64,000 nucleotides of DNA from Blautia wexlerae DSM 19850 (GTDB lineage: Bacteria; Bacillota; Clostridia; Lachnospirales; Lachnospiraceae). Below the pieces are notes generated by a model. The model had not been told where the DNA came from and ran no database searches. It saw only the letters and a list, made by a program, of their open reading frames with translations. Made by a program: the position numbers and the translations under genes. Shown here in pieces: positions 1 through 7,003 of this stretch (within the stretch, counting starts at the first letter, position 1; the number at the start of each line of letters is the position of its first letter). The stretch is from positions 1,176,001 through 1,240,000 of the forward strand of contig NZ_CP102267.1 in the NCBI RefSeq assembly GCF_025148125.1, given 5' to 3'.

Positions 1-128
1 ATGTGCTGCTGATGGTGCTGAATTAAGAAAGCATCTGTTGTGATCAGGGATATAAGATAATATTCTGTCTGTTGAAAAAATAAAGAGAAAACAGGTATAC
101 AGGTTATATTTCACAGTATTATCTTGTG

Positions 129-167
129 AAAAGAGACAAAGTATTTGTGTACTTTGTCTCTTTTTTT
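129..167 (+). terminator. Rho-independent terminator of an upstream gene outside the window
   Basis: A 15-bp perfect stem, AAAAGAGACAAAGTA pairing with TACTTTGTCTCTTTT across a six-base loop, runs into a T7 tract. It probably ends a plus-strand gene whose body lies before the window. Bases 1-128 hold no reading frame that I can assign. Confidence 0.8.
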
Positions 168-220
168 ATGGAACAGACTGTGAAAAATTAGTGAATGTTT
201 AACAGAATTTTACTTGTCTG

Positions 221-249
221 TTGACGGGATATTTAAAGTGTAATATAAT
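221..249 (+). promoter_or_regulatory. Sigma-A promoter of the cell-wall hydrolase gene at 395
   Basis: TTGACG (221-226), a 17-bp spacer and a perfect TATAAT (244-249) form a near-consensus vegetative promoter. It is about 145 bp upstream of the start codon, so the transcript would carry the inverted-repeat element at 296-366 in its leader. Confidence 0.7.
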
Positions 250-295
250 AGAGTCATAGAAACGTAATAACATTGTAAAAAACTTTGTTAAACCT

Positions 296-366
296 TAGAG
301 CGTATCTGAGAAGTATGTGAGATATCAGAGCGATACCCACGATTCATACTTTTCAGACACGCTCTG
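296..366. repeat. Short MITE-like inverted-repeat element (TAGAGCGT family)
   Basis: Terminal inverted repeats TAGAGCGTATCTGAGAAGTATG (left) and CATACTTTTCAGACACGCTCT (right) face each other about 27 bp apart. The outer AGAGCG-TCTGA termini match those of the 164-bp element at 27634-27797, so both appear to belong to one family of small non-coding elements. This copy lies in the 5' leader of the gene at 395 and would fold into a long hairpin in the mRNA. It encodes no protein. Confidence 0.6.
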
Positions 367-394
367 ATAATGAAAAAAGAAAAGGAAGGTATGT

Positions 395-1867
395 ATGCAA
401 AACGTAAACAGGAAGTTTAAAATCTGGGGGGCACTTCTGTTTCTGCTGTTTTTTGCTGTGGGAGTTTCCATGTATTTTACTGCGGCAAATGTACAGGCTG
501 CAACGAAAACAGGTTTTGTAACTATTAACGGAGAGTCATACTACATAAATGAAGATGGCTCTAAACAGAAGGGCTGGCTGGAACTTGAAGGAAAGAAATA
601 TTACTTTAACACAAAGACCGGTGTTCAGGTAAAGGGCTGGGTTACTGACAGTAAAGGACGAAAGAGATATTTCAGTAAACAGGCTGGTATCATGATGACA
701 GGCTGGGTCACTGATTCAAAGGATCAGAAAAGATATTTTAATCCATCTACCGGATTCATGCAGACGAAATGGCTGACATTGAAGGGAAAGAGATATTATT
801 TCTACAGTAACAGTGGAGTGGCTGCCTGCAAGACATTCCTTACAGACAGTAAGAAAAATACCAGATATTTTACAAGTGCATGTTATATGCTTACCGGTTG
901 GACAAAGAATTCCAGCAATGAATACAGATATTTTGAAACTGAAGACGGAATTATGGCAAAAGGTTTCCAGACACTCGACGGAAAAAAATATTATTTTAAT
1001 ACAGGCAGCGGCAAGATGGCTGTAGGCTGGACGACAATTGATGGAAATAAGTATTATTTTGATAAGGAAACAGGTGTGATGGCTACCGGAGATGTAACAA
1101 TTGATGGACAGAAATACCATTTTAATTCCAATGGTATATTGAGCAATACTACAAGTCCGACCGGTTCCAGAACAATCAAGAATTATCTGGCAGGTGCATT
1201 ACAGCCTGTTGGTCAGGCTTTGTACGTATGGGGTGGCGGATGGAATGATTCCACCAGAAAAGGAACAAGTCAGACAATGACTGATTTCTATAACAGTCAG
1301 AGCAGCAGTTATGATTACAATAACTACAGAGATCTCAGCACAGCCAACAGAGCAAAAGGTTTTGACTGTTCCGGTTTCGTAGGATGGTCAGCTTATCAGG
1401 TAATGCAGAGTAAGTCCGGTGTAGGAAGCGGATATACAGTAGTTTCCGGTGAGATTGGTTCTTATTATAAGTCCATGGGCTGGGGAAGTATTCTCACTCA
1501 GGCGAATCTGGCAAGTGATGACTGGACAGTATATCCCGGAGATGTGGGATATGACAGTGGACATACATGGATCATTCTCGGACAGTGTGCTGATAAGAGT
1601 GCAGTGATCGTGCATTCTACCCCGAATGCAGGTGTTCAGATTGCAGGTACACCTACTCCGTCCGGTGGTTATTCCAGTCAGGCGATTGCACTGGCACAGA
1701 AGTATATGTCAAGATATCCGGGATATACCAAGTATGATTATCATACTTCATCTGGTAACTATATCAGAAGAGGTAATTATCTGAGATGGAACAGAAGTAC
1801 GCTTTCTGATCCGGATGGGTATATGAATATGACCGCAGACCAGATTCTTGCAGATCTGTTTAGCTGA
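395..1867 (+). CDS. Exported cell-wall hydrolase: cell-wall-binding repeats plus NlpC/P60-like peptidase domain
   Basis: This is a 490-residue exported protein. Residues 1-35 form a signal peptide (basic start, hydrophobic core, cleavage near NVQA). Residues about 40-255 are tandem aromatic/glycine repeats of the choline- or glucan-binding type (repeated GKKYYF-x-TG-x-x-x-GW pattern), which attach proteins non-covalently to the wall. The C-terminal part (about 260-490) is NlpC/P60-like, with the nucleophile in DCSGF (Cys325) and a histidine in SGHTWI (His390). It probably cleaves peptidoglycan peptides outside the cell. It has its own promoter (221-249) and a terminator at 1889-1926, so it is likely monocistronic. 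The exact bond cleaved cannot be read from the sequence. Confidence 0.85.
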   Translation: MQNVNRKFKIWGALLFLLFFAVGVSMYFTAANVQAATKTGFVTINGESYYINEDGSKQKGWLELEGKKYYFNTKTGVQVKGWVTDSKGRKRYFSKQAGIMMTGWVTDSKDQKRYFNPSTGFMQTKWLTLKGKRYYFYSNSGVAACKTFLTDSKKNTRYFTSACYMLTGWTKNSSNEYRYFETEDGIMAKGFQTLDGKKYYFNTGSGKMAVGWTTIDGNKYYFDKETGVMATGDVTIDGQKYHFNSNGILSNTTSPTGSRTIKNYLAGALQPVGQALYVWGGGWNDSTRKGTSQTMTDFYNSQSSSYDYNNYRDLSTANRAKGFDCSGFVGWSAYQVMQSKSGVGSGYTVVSGEIGSYYKSMGWGSILTQANLASDDWTVYPGDVGYDSGHTWIILGQCADKSAVIVHSTPNAGVQIAGTPTPSGGYSSQAIALAQKYMSRYPGYTKYDYHTSSGNYIRRGNYLRWNRSTLSDPDGYMNMTADQILADLFS

Positions 1868-1888
1868 GAAGTGAATAGTTAAGAAAAT

Positions 1889-1926
1889 GGAAGCAGCTTT
1901 CGAAAGAGGAGGCTGCTTCTTTTTTT
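1889..1926 (+). terminator. Terminator after the cell-wall hydrolase gene
   Basis: GAAGCAGC pairs with GCTGCTTC around a short AT/GA loop and is followed by seven T residues. It sits 22 bp after the stop codon at 1867. Confidence 0.8.
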
Positions 1927-1989
1927 GCGTTCTGTAGTAATTCCATAAATAATGCAAACAATCCAATCCACTATAGCGTGAAGTCCTGC

Positions 1990-2137
1990 TACGTTACTGT
2001 CCACTCCGTTCACAGTAACGTAGCCAAAATTCATTCCAGATTGCCTGCGGCAATGGAATTTTGGTTTGTATGTCTCGGGATTTTGGCATATTCATGCCAA
2101 AACACCTCGCGGGATAGTGGTGTGTGAACAGTAACCC
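1990..2137. repeat. Modular intergenic palindromic repeat, copy 1
   Basis: This copy consists of several hairpin modules in the reverse orientation. They are a GTTACTGT...ACAGTAAC stem (1993-2019), an AATTCATTCCAGA/TGGAATT module (2020-2065) and a TTTTGGCAT-ATTC-ATGCCAAAA hairpin flanked by CTCGGGA and CCTCGCGGGA (2068-2114), ending in GTGAACAGTAAC. The same modules recur in different combinations at seven other intergenic sites in the first 31 kb. It encodes nothing and lies between two cell-wall hydrolase genes. Confidence 0.75.
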
Positions 2138-2274
2138 TGCATCAGATATCTTTGTCCTGTGTTAAATTATTACAAACATGAAATGGAATATGTTTGAATT
2201 GTAGAAAGAAATGCGAAGAATAACAAAAAGATTAATAAATGTTACAGAAATATAAAATTTATGGTAATTAATCC

Positions 2275-2303
2275 TTGCGTTTTTGAGTGTGGTGTGTTAA
2301 TAT
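2275..2303 (+). promoter_or_regulatory. Putative sigma-A promoter of the NlpC/P60 gene at 2375
   Basis: TTGCGT (2275-2280), a 17-bp spacer and TAATAT (2298-2303) lie about 70 bp before the start codon. The match to consensus is moderate but the spacing is ideal. Confidence 0.5.
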
Positions 2304-2374
2304 GTATAAGAATTAACTTAGATATTGCAAAAACATTAAGATATAGAAAGAAAATGTTACGAGGGTGAGAATTC

Positions 2375-3820
2375 ATGAAGAAAAGAATTGTATGTCTTAC
2401 ATTAGCACTCCTGATGAGCGCAACACAGGTTGTTAGTGTAAGCGCTTCAAGAGAGGATGAATTGAGAGAAGAGCAGGCGATCACAAGTCAGCAGCTGGAT
2501 GCGACATATTCCAGAATGGATGAGCTTGCATATGCGAAATCACAGCTTGAGAATGAGATTTCCGAACTGGATTCCAATCTTGTAAGTGTTATGGTTTCTA
2601 TTGATACTCTTAAAGGAGATATCGATAATAAAGAAGTAGATATTATTAAGACAAAACAGGATCTGGCTAAGGCTCAGAAGGCGAGAGATAAGCAGTATGA
2701 GAGCATGAAGCTTCGTATTCAGGCACTGTATGAACAGGGTGGGGATGCAGCGTGGTTTCAGATGATGCTTAATTCAGAAGATTTGAGTGAACTTCTGACA
2801 CGTGCTGAGAATACACAGCAGATGTATGAGCAGGACAGAAAGAACCTTGATAAATATGTGAATACTATTAATGAGGTAAATAATTTAAAGACTCAGTATG
2901 AATCTGACAAAGCAGAACTGGAGGAGATGAAGGCTTCTTATGAACAGCAGTCTTATGATCTTCAGTGCCAGATTGATCAGAAGAAATCTGAATCAGCCGA
3001 TTATGAGAATGAAATTGCATATGCACAGCAGCAGGCGACAGAATATGCAAATCTGTTAGCGGAACAGACAGCTGAAATTCAGAGACTGGAAGCTGAGAGA
3101 ATTGCAGCAGAAGAAGAGGCAAGACGACAGGCTGAGGAAGAGGCTGCAAGACAGGCGGCAGAAGAAGAGGCAGCAGCAAAAGCTGCAGAGCAGGAACAGG
3201 ACTCCGAATCAGAAGACGAAGAAAATATAGAGTATGATGAAGACGGAAATGAGATTGAGAATACTGATGATGCGGATAATGAATCTGATGAGTCTGAATC
3301 AGATGATGGTGTAGAATATGATGAAAATGGTGATCCTGTTGACAATGCAGGAGCTTCCGATGATGTAGAGTACGATGAGTATGGCAATGTGATTGATTCT
3401 GATAATACAGTTTCACCAGATGATTATGAGAGTGAACAGTCATCTGATTCAGATAGTTCTTCATCTTCAGGTTCAGGATCAGGATCTTCTGTAGTAGACT
3501 TTGCAACACAGTTTGTTGGCAATCCATATGTATGGGGCGGTACAAGCCTTACAGGTGGAGCTGACTGTTCAGGATTTACACAGAGTGTATATGCAAACTT
3601 CGGAGTAAGTCTTCCGAGAACTTCTTATGAACAGCAGAATGCCGGTACAGAAGTATCTTATGCTGATGCACAGCCGGGTGATTTAATCTGCTACGGTGGA
3701 CACGTTGCAATCTATATGGGGAATGGACGTATCGTTCATGCATCGAACTCTGTAGATGGAATTAAGATCAGTGATAACGCAGCGTACAGAACGATTGTTT
3801 CTGTAAGAAGACTGGTATAA
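2375..3820 (+). CDS. Secreted coiled-coil NlpC/P60 peptidoglycan endopeptidase
   Basis: This 481-residue protein resembles PcsB/CwlO-type divisome hydrolases. Residues 1-24 are a signal peptide ending in VSA. About 25-265 is a long heptad-rich coiled coil, turning into an Ala/Glu/Arg-rich helix. About 268-350 is very acidic and contains three degenerate repeats of the form EYDE-x-GN. A Ser/Gly linker leads to an NlpC/P60 domain (365-481) with Cys398 (DCSGF), His443 (GGHVAIY) and His455 (HAS), the complete catalytic triad. In this family the coiled coil is thought to hold the hydrolase inactive until a partner such as FtsEX releases it. AGGGTG precedes the ATG. The acidic repeats are not a usual part of the family and may bind cations. 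Confidence 0.9.
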   Translation: MKKRIVCLTLALLMSATQVVSVSASREDELREEQAITSQQLDATYSRMDELAYAKSQLENEISELDSNLVSVMVSIDTLKGDIDNKEVDIIKTKQDLAKAQKARDKQYESMKLRIQALYEQGGDAAWFQMMLNSEDLSELLTRAENTQQMYEQDRKNLDKYVNTINEVNNLKTQYESDKAELEEMKASYEQQSYDLQCQIDQKKSESADYENEIAYAQQQATEYANLLAEQTAEIQRLEAERIAAEEEARRQAEEEAARQAAEEEAAAKAAEQEQDSESEDEENIEYDEDGNEIENTDDADNESDESESDDGVEYDENGDPVDNAGASDDVEYDEYGNVIDSDNTVSPDDYESEQSSDSDSSSSSGSGSGSSVVDFATQFVGNPYVWGGTSLTGGADCSGFTQSVYANFGVSLPRTSYEQQNAGTEVSYADAQPGDLICYGGHVAIYMGNGRIVHASNSVDGIKISDNAAYRTIVSVRRLV

Positions 3821-3856
3821 TTAAATAAGTATAAATAATTAAATTTATAGGGGTTG

Positions 3857-3896
3857 AAAAGGAGTATCGCTAAGGGGGCTGATGCTCCTTTTCTTT
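3857..3896 (+). terminator. Terminator after the NlpC/P60 gene
   Basis: AAAAGGAGTATC pairs with GATGCTCCTTTT (one mismatch) and is followed by a T-rich stretch, 37 bp after the stop codon. Confidence 0.7.
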
Positions 3897-3903
3897 ATGT
3901 ATA

Positions 3904-4036
3904 AGTTACCATTATTCCGCGAGGTGTTTTGGCATGAATATGCCAAAATTCCGAGACATACCGCGCGAATTTATGCGATTAGCATAAATTCTGTGCATCG
4001 CGAAGCGTGTTGCTGTGAACGGAGTGAACCGTAACC
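3904..4036. repeat. Modular intergenic palindromic repeat, copy 2
   Basis: Opens with GTTACC, then CCGCGAGGTG and the TTTTGGCAT/ATGCCAAAA hairpin. Next comes CCGCGCGAATTTATGC-GATTA-GCATAAATTC, then CATCGCGAAGCG, and it closes with a GTGAACGGAGTGAACCGTAAC terminus. It shares its modules with the copies at 1990 and 10543. Confidence 0.75.
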
Positions 4037-4222
4037 ATGTATAATATTTTACCGATTTTCAGGTGGATTTTACCTTGACATAAAATTGGATGGATAGTAC
4101 AGTTTATGTAACTGAAGAGATACATATAAAATTTTAAATCTGTTTTTGGAGACATCAGCGGGAAAGAATATTCTCATGAATTATCCGGATTATAGTTGAA
4201 TAGTGAAAGCGAGGAATGATAA

Positions 4223-4588
4223 ATGGCAAATGACCATGTAGAACACATAAGAATTGTACAGGAAACAGTTGCTGGCAAGGAGATTACTTTTGCACATGTA
4301 ATGGGAGGGCCGGCTCCGGTCATATACCAGAAGCTTGGACTGAATCCGCAGGTGGATTACCGTTCATCTGCAATCGGAATTATGAATATGACACCGCCTG
4401 AATCTGCAGTGATCGCATCTGATATTGCGGTAAAAAGCGGAAATGTTTATCTGGGATTTGCAGATCGATTTACAGGCACACTGATCATTACGGGAGAGAT
4501 TTCCGATGTAATGTCAGCGATGACTGAGGTTGTGGATTATTTCAGAGACACTTTGGGGTATGTAGTCTGCAAGATTACCAAAAGATAG
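4223..4588 (+). CDS. EutS/PduU-like BMC shell protein
   Basis: A 121-residue single-domain shell protein of the EutS/PduU branch, a circularly permuted BMC-H fold that forms hexamers capped by a small beta-barrel. The family hallmarks are visible: GKEITFAHV near residue 18, AIGIMNMTP, a DIAVKSGNV-x-LGFADRF segment and the terminal CKITK. A RBS (GCGAGGAATG) precedes the ATG. The next gene, 11 bp downstream, is a paralogue, and a EutP/PduV-like GTPase follows. These three genes lie 6 kb from the main BMC operon and probably contribute extra tiles to the same shell. Confidence 0.9.
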   Translation: MANDHVEHIRIVQETVAGKEITFAHVMGGPAPVIYQKLGLNPQVDYRSSAIGIMNMTPPESAVIASDIAVKSGNVYLGFADRFTGTLIITGEISDVMSAMTEVVDYFRDTLGYVVCKITKR

Positions 4589-4599
4589 GAAGTGTTGGG

Positions 4600-5028
4600 A
4601 TGGCAGGGATGACAACCAGAGAATTACTGGAAAAGCTTTATAACCAGGATTATGAGAAATTAAAGGGAAAAAAGCTGCGTATGACCAGGGTAAGGGTTCC
4701 GGGAAAGGAAGTGTGCCTGGCGCATGTGATCAATCCTTCACAGAGCTGTATTTATCAGAATCTTGGTCTGCATATTGGAGTCCATGAGGGAGAAGACCAC
4801 ACAGGAGAAGCAATTGGAATGATTCGTTTTACCCCATGGGAAGCAGTGGTTGTAGCTGCTGATATTGCAGTGAAAAGTGCAAATGTAGAGATTGGTTTCA
4901 TGGATCGCTTCAGCGGATCATTGATCCTTACGGGAGGTCTGACGGAAGTTCAGACTGCAGTGGAAGAAGTGGTGAAATTTTTTAGAGAGGTGCTTGGCTT
5001 TAAGACTTGTGCAGTTCACAAAAGTTAA
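4600..5028 (+). CDS. EutS/PduU-like BMC shell protein with N-terminal helical extension
   Basis: This 142-residue paralogue of the preceding gene has the same permuted BMC domain (GKEVCLAHV, AIGMIRFTP, DIAVKSANVEIGFMDRFSG). It adds an N-terminal segment of roughly 25 residues that looks like an amphipathic helix rich in Leu, Lys and Glu, and an insertion before AIGM. In the EutS/PduU fold the N-terminus forms the barrel over the hexamer pore, so the extension could plug the pore or recruit cargo; that is inference. It probably co-assembles with the 121-residue paralogue and is co-transcribed with it. Confidence 0.85.
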   Translation: MAGMTTRELLEKLYNQDYEKLKGKKLRMTRVRVPGKEVCLAHVINPSQSCIYQNLGLHIGVHEGEDHTGEAIGMIRFTPWEAVVVAADIAVKSANVEIGFMDRFSGSLILTGGLTEVQTAVEEVVKFFREVLGFKTCAVHKS

Positions 5029-5116
5029 AACATACGAAAAGTCAGTTATTCTGTACCGATGGTGCTTATGTAACTGCCGGAATAGCTGAGAGAAGTGAAA
5101 GGGACAGACATTAAAT

Positions 5117-5632
5117 ATGAAGAAAATATTTCTGATGGGCAGAAGTGAAGCAGGTAAGACTTCATTAACGCAGGCATTAAAAGGCGAAAAACTTCATTAT
5201 GTAAAAACGCAGTATACGAATACGGATGATGATACCATTGATTCGCCGGGAGAGTATGCAGAGTCCAAGCATTTCAGCGTAGGGCTGGCCTGTTTTTCTT
5301 TTGAAGCAGATGTGGTGGCAATGGTACAGTCAGCAGATGAACCTTTCAGTTTGTTTGGCTATGGCAGTAATGCATTTATTCTGAGACCACTGATAGGAAT
5401 CATTACGAAAATAGATTCTCCTTATGCGAATGTTCCAATGGTGCGTCAGTGGATGCTGAATGCAGGATGTGAAAGAATTTTTCTGGTAAACAATGTGACC
5501 GGAGAGGGGATTGATGAGCTGAGAGCGTTTTTGAATGAGGATGTTCCAAAGCTGAGTCTGGAAGAAGCAAAATTCAGACAGAGTCTTGGTCTGAATGAAT
5601 GGGATCCGCTGCCGGAAGGTGTGGAATATTGA
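5117..5632 (+). CDS. EutP/PduV-like small GTPase associated with microcompartments
   Basis: A 171-residue P-loop protein. It has the G1 motif GRSEAGKTS at residues 8-16, a DSPGEYAE segment in the G3 region and a TKID motif (G4) at about residue 99. The length and the EY-rich switch region match the EutP/PduV family, found in ethanolamine and propanediol microcompartment operons. PduV has been linked to positioning or motility of the compartment, and some EutP proteins have acetate kinase activity. Here the gene follows two EutS-like shell genes. No propionate kinase (PduW) gene is visible in the window, so a kinase role is possible but unproven. Confidence 0.85.
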   Translation: MKKIFLMGRSEAGKTSLTQALKGEKLHYVKTQYTNTDDDTIDSPGEYAESKHFSVGLACFSFEADVVAMVQSADEPFSLFGYGSNAFILRPLIGIITKIDSPYANVPMVRQWMLNAGCERIFLVNNVTGEGIDELRAFLNEDVPKLSLEEAKFRQSLGLNEWDPLPEGVEY

Positions 5633-5651
5633 AAAATATATTGATAAATAG

Positions 5652-5680
5652 TTGACAAGCTTGCTGCAGGGTGTTATTAT
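5652..5680 (+). promoter_or_regulatory. Sigma-A promoter of the first cobalamin riboswitch transcript
   Basis: A consensus TTGACA (5652-5657), a 17-bp spacer and TATTAT (5675-5680) start just 20 bp after the GTPase stop codon. A transcript starting near 5687 would run directly into the riboswitch aptamer. Confidence 0.75.
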
Positions 5681-5714
5681 AATGACAGTATAATTCCATA
5701 CAGAACATATTAAG

Positions 5715-5890
5715 TGCTGATACTGTGAGAAAGAACAGTACAGAAAGAGGGAATCAGGTGAGAAACCTGAGCGATCCGGTCACTGTAACAGAGGAGCAAA
5801 TCTCAGAATGTCCATTGTGCCATAGCATGAGAAGGAGAGAGGAGCGATGAGCCTGGAGCCAGGAAACCTGCTTGGTATGGCGAGGTTAAA
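5715..5890 (+). promoter_or_regulatory. Cobalamin (B12) riboswitch
   Basis: The conserved core is plain. AGAGGGAATCAGGTGAGAAA with its CCTGAGC partner opens it, followed by the GGTCACTGTAACAG element, a variable helix around the GAGAAGGAGAGAG stretch, and the terminal B12-box GAGCCAGGAAACCTGC near 5857-5872. These are the order and sequence of AdoCbl-class aptamers. It is followed by a hairpin and T tract (5945-5976), consistent with transcription attenuation when cobalamin is abundant. The first gene downstream encodes a cysteine-rich small-domain protein (6297), a family often found with cobalamin genes. Confidence 0.88.
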
Positions 5891-5944
5891 CTTCCGTGTA
5901 AAGTGTAACAACCAACTCCGTTGAATCCGCAGCTTCGGAGTGTT

Positions 5945-5976
5945 GTCTGCTTTTATCTGAAGGCAGACATTTTTTA
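5945..5976 (+). terminator. Riboswitch-associated terminator
   Basis: GTCTGC (5945-5950) pairs with GCAGAC (5963-5968), followed by ATTTTTT. It lies 70-80 nt after the aptamer and probably serves as the expression platform. The 320 bp from here to 6296 are AT-rich and hold a CCCCGGGG palindrome near 6084, but no gene that I can support. Confidence 0.65.
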
Positions 5977-6296
5977 TGGAATGCGCCTGTTCTTTATGAA
6001 TTATACATGATTAAATGGCAGGCGATACTACTTCGGATTTATTCGTTCCCTCCGCGCACTCATGAACGGATTTTTTTCTACCCCGGGGTAGCATCGCTCC
6101 CTCTTATTAATTTTAAATGTATGATCTGTGAAAAATACTGTAATGAATTTTCAATGCTTTGTTATGTGAAGAGAAATTGATAATTTATTAGAGTATTTTT
6201 TTTATTTCGTCCTCTGATGGGTGGGATTGATGGAGACTGAGAAAACGGAATTATTCTGGAAAGATAAAAACTTGCAACAGGAGAGGAGAGGTAGCA

Positions 6297-6593
6297 ATGG
6301 AGAAACCTTATTGGGAAGGGAAAGAATATTCTTATTTCAGTCATAAGAAATGTGAATTTTTTCCGTGTCATAAGAATGCAGATCCGGATGATTTTAACTG
6401 TCTGTTCTGTTATTGCCCGCTATATGCCCTGGGTGAGAAATGCGGTGGGAATTTCCGGTATACGGAAAAGGGAATTAAAGACTGCACAAACTGTATGCTT
6501 CCGCATAAGCGAAAAAACTATGGATATGTCACAGGAAAATACCAGGAACTGGCTGATATGATGAAAAGAGCAAAGGAAAGTATCAGCAAATAA
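6297..6593 (+). CDS. Cysteine-rich small-domain protein (putative metal-binding, cobalamin-associated)
   Basis: A 98-residue protein with at least eight cysteines in CEFFPCH, CLFCYCPLY, GEKCGG and DCTNCMLPH contexts. This matches the cysteine-rich small domain family (PF04071/COG2158), which occurs alone or fused to corrinoid synthesis and salvage proteins. The cysteines suggest bound zinc or an iron-sulfur cluster. It is the first gene after the cobalamin riboswitch at 5715-5890, which supports a corrinoid-related role. The RBS GAGAGGAGAGG lies directly upstream. The biochemical function is not established. Confidence 0.75.
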   Translation: MEKPYWEGKEYSYFSHKKCEFFPCHKNADPDDFNCLFCYCPLYALGEKCGGNFRYTEKGIKDCTNCMLPHKRKNYGYVTGKYQELADMMKRAKESISK

Positions 6594-6600
6594 GAGGAGA

Positions 6601-6634
6601 ATGCGTCGCTGCTTAGAACGGAGTGAACAGTAAC
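6601..6634. repeat. Modular intergenic palindromic repeat, copy 3 (terminal module only)
   Basis: Only the terminal piece is present: GCGTCGCTGCTTA followed by GAACGGAGTGAACAGTAAC. The direct repeat GAAC-GGAGT-GAAC and the ACAGTAAC end match the full-length copies at 3904 and 10543. Confidence 0.6.
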
Positions 6635-6883
6635 AATGTGTCAGATTAGCACAAATAAGAAAGAACGATTTTCATTGTAATACAATGCTTGTTCTGCTAG
6701 AATAAGGATAGCAAAAGAGAAGAGTCTGTAAGATTTTCAAGTCTGTTCTGAGTTAGTATATAAAGCATTTCACACACATTTTCCACACTTTTCACATGCA
6801 CAGAAGAAAATGCATCACAGGCATTTGACGTCTTTTCCTGGCGACATTTTCTTGTCGGCAGAGCTCTGCATTTCTACATAGAG

Positions 6884-6927
6884 CCGTCGGAAAACAGGGA
6901 AAATTCACTGTTTTCCGACGGTTTTTG
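6884..6927 (+). terminator. Strong intrinsic terminator upstream of the C1 peptidase gene
   Basis: CCGTCGGAAAACAG (6884-6897) pairs perfectly with CTGTTTTCCGACGG (6908-6921), followed by a T-rich run. It isolates the peptidase gene from the riboswitch unit. The 6635-6880 stretch shows no gene. Confidence 0.8.
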
Positions 6928-7003
6928 TCATTGATCATGGTTGAAAAACAAAAAAGATACTGATATAATGATATTATATTTATGTAAGGGAGTTAACTAC
7001 TAC

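Noticed and set aside
2868..3545. Two long minus-strand frames (His/Gln/Leu-rich and Ser-rich)
   Set aside because: They mirror the acidic and coiled-coil regions of the NlpC/P60 gene on the plus strand; their composition is biased and no start signals are seen.
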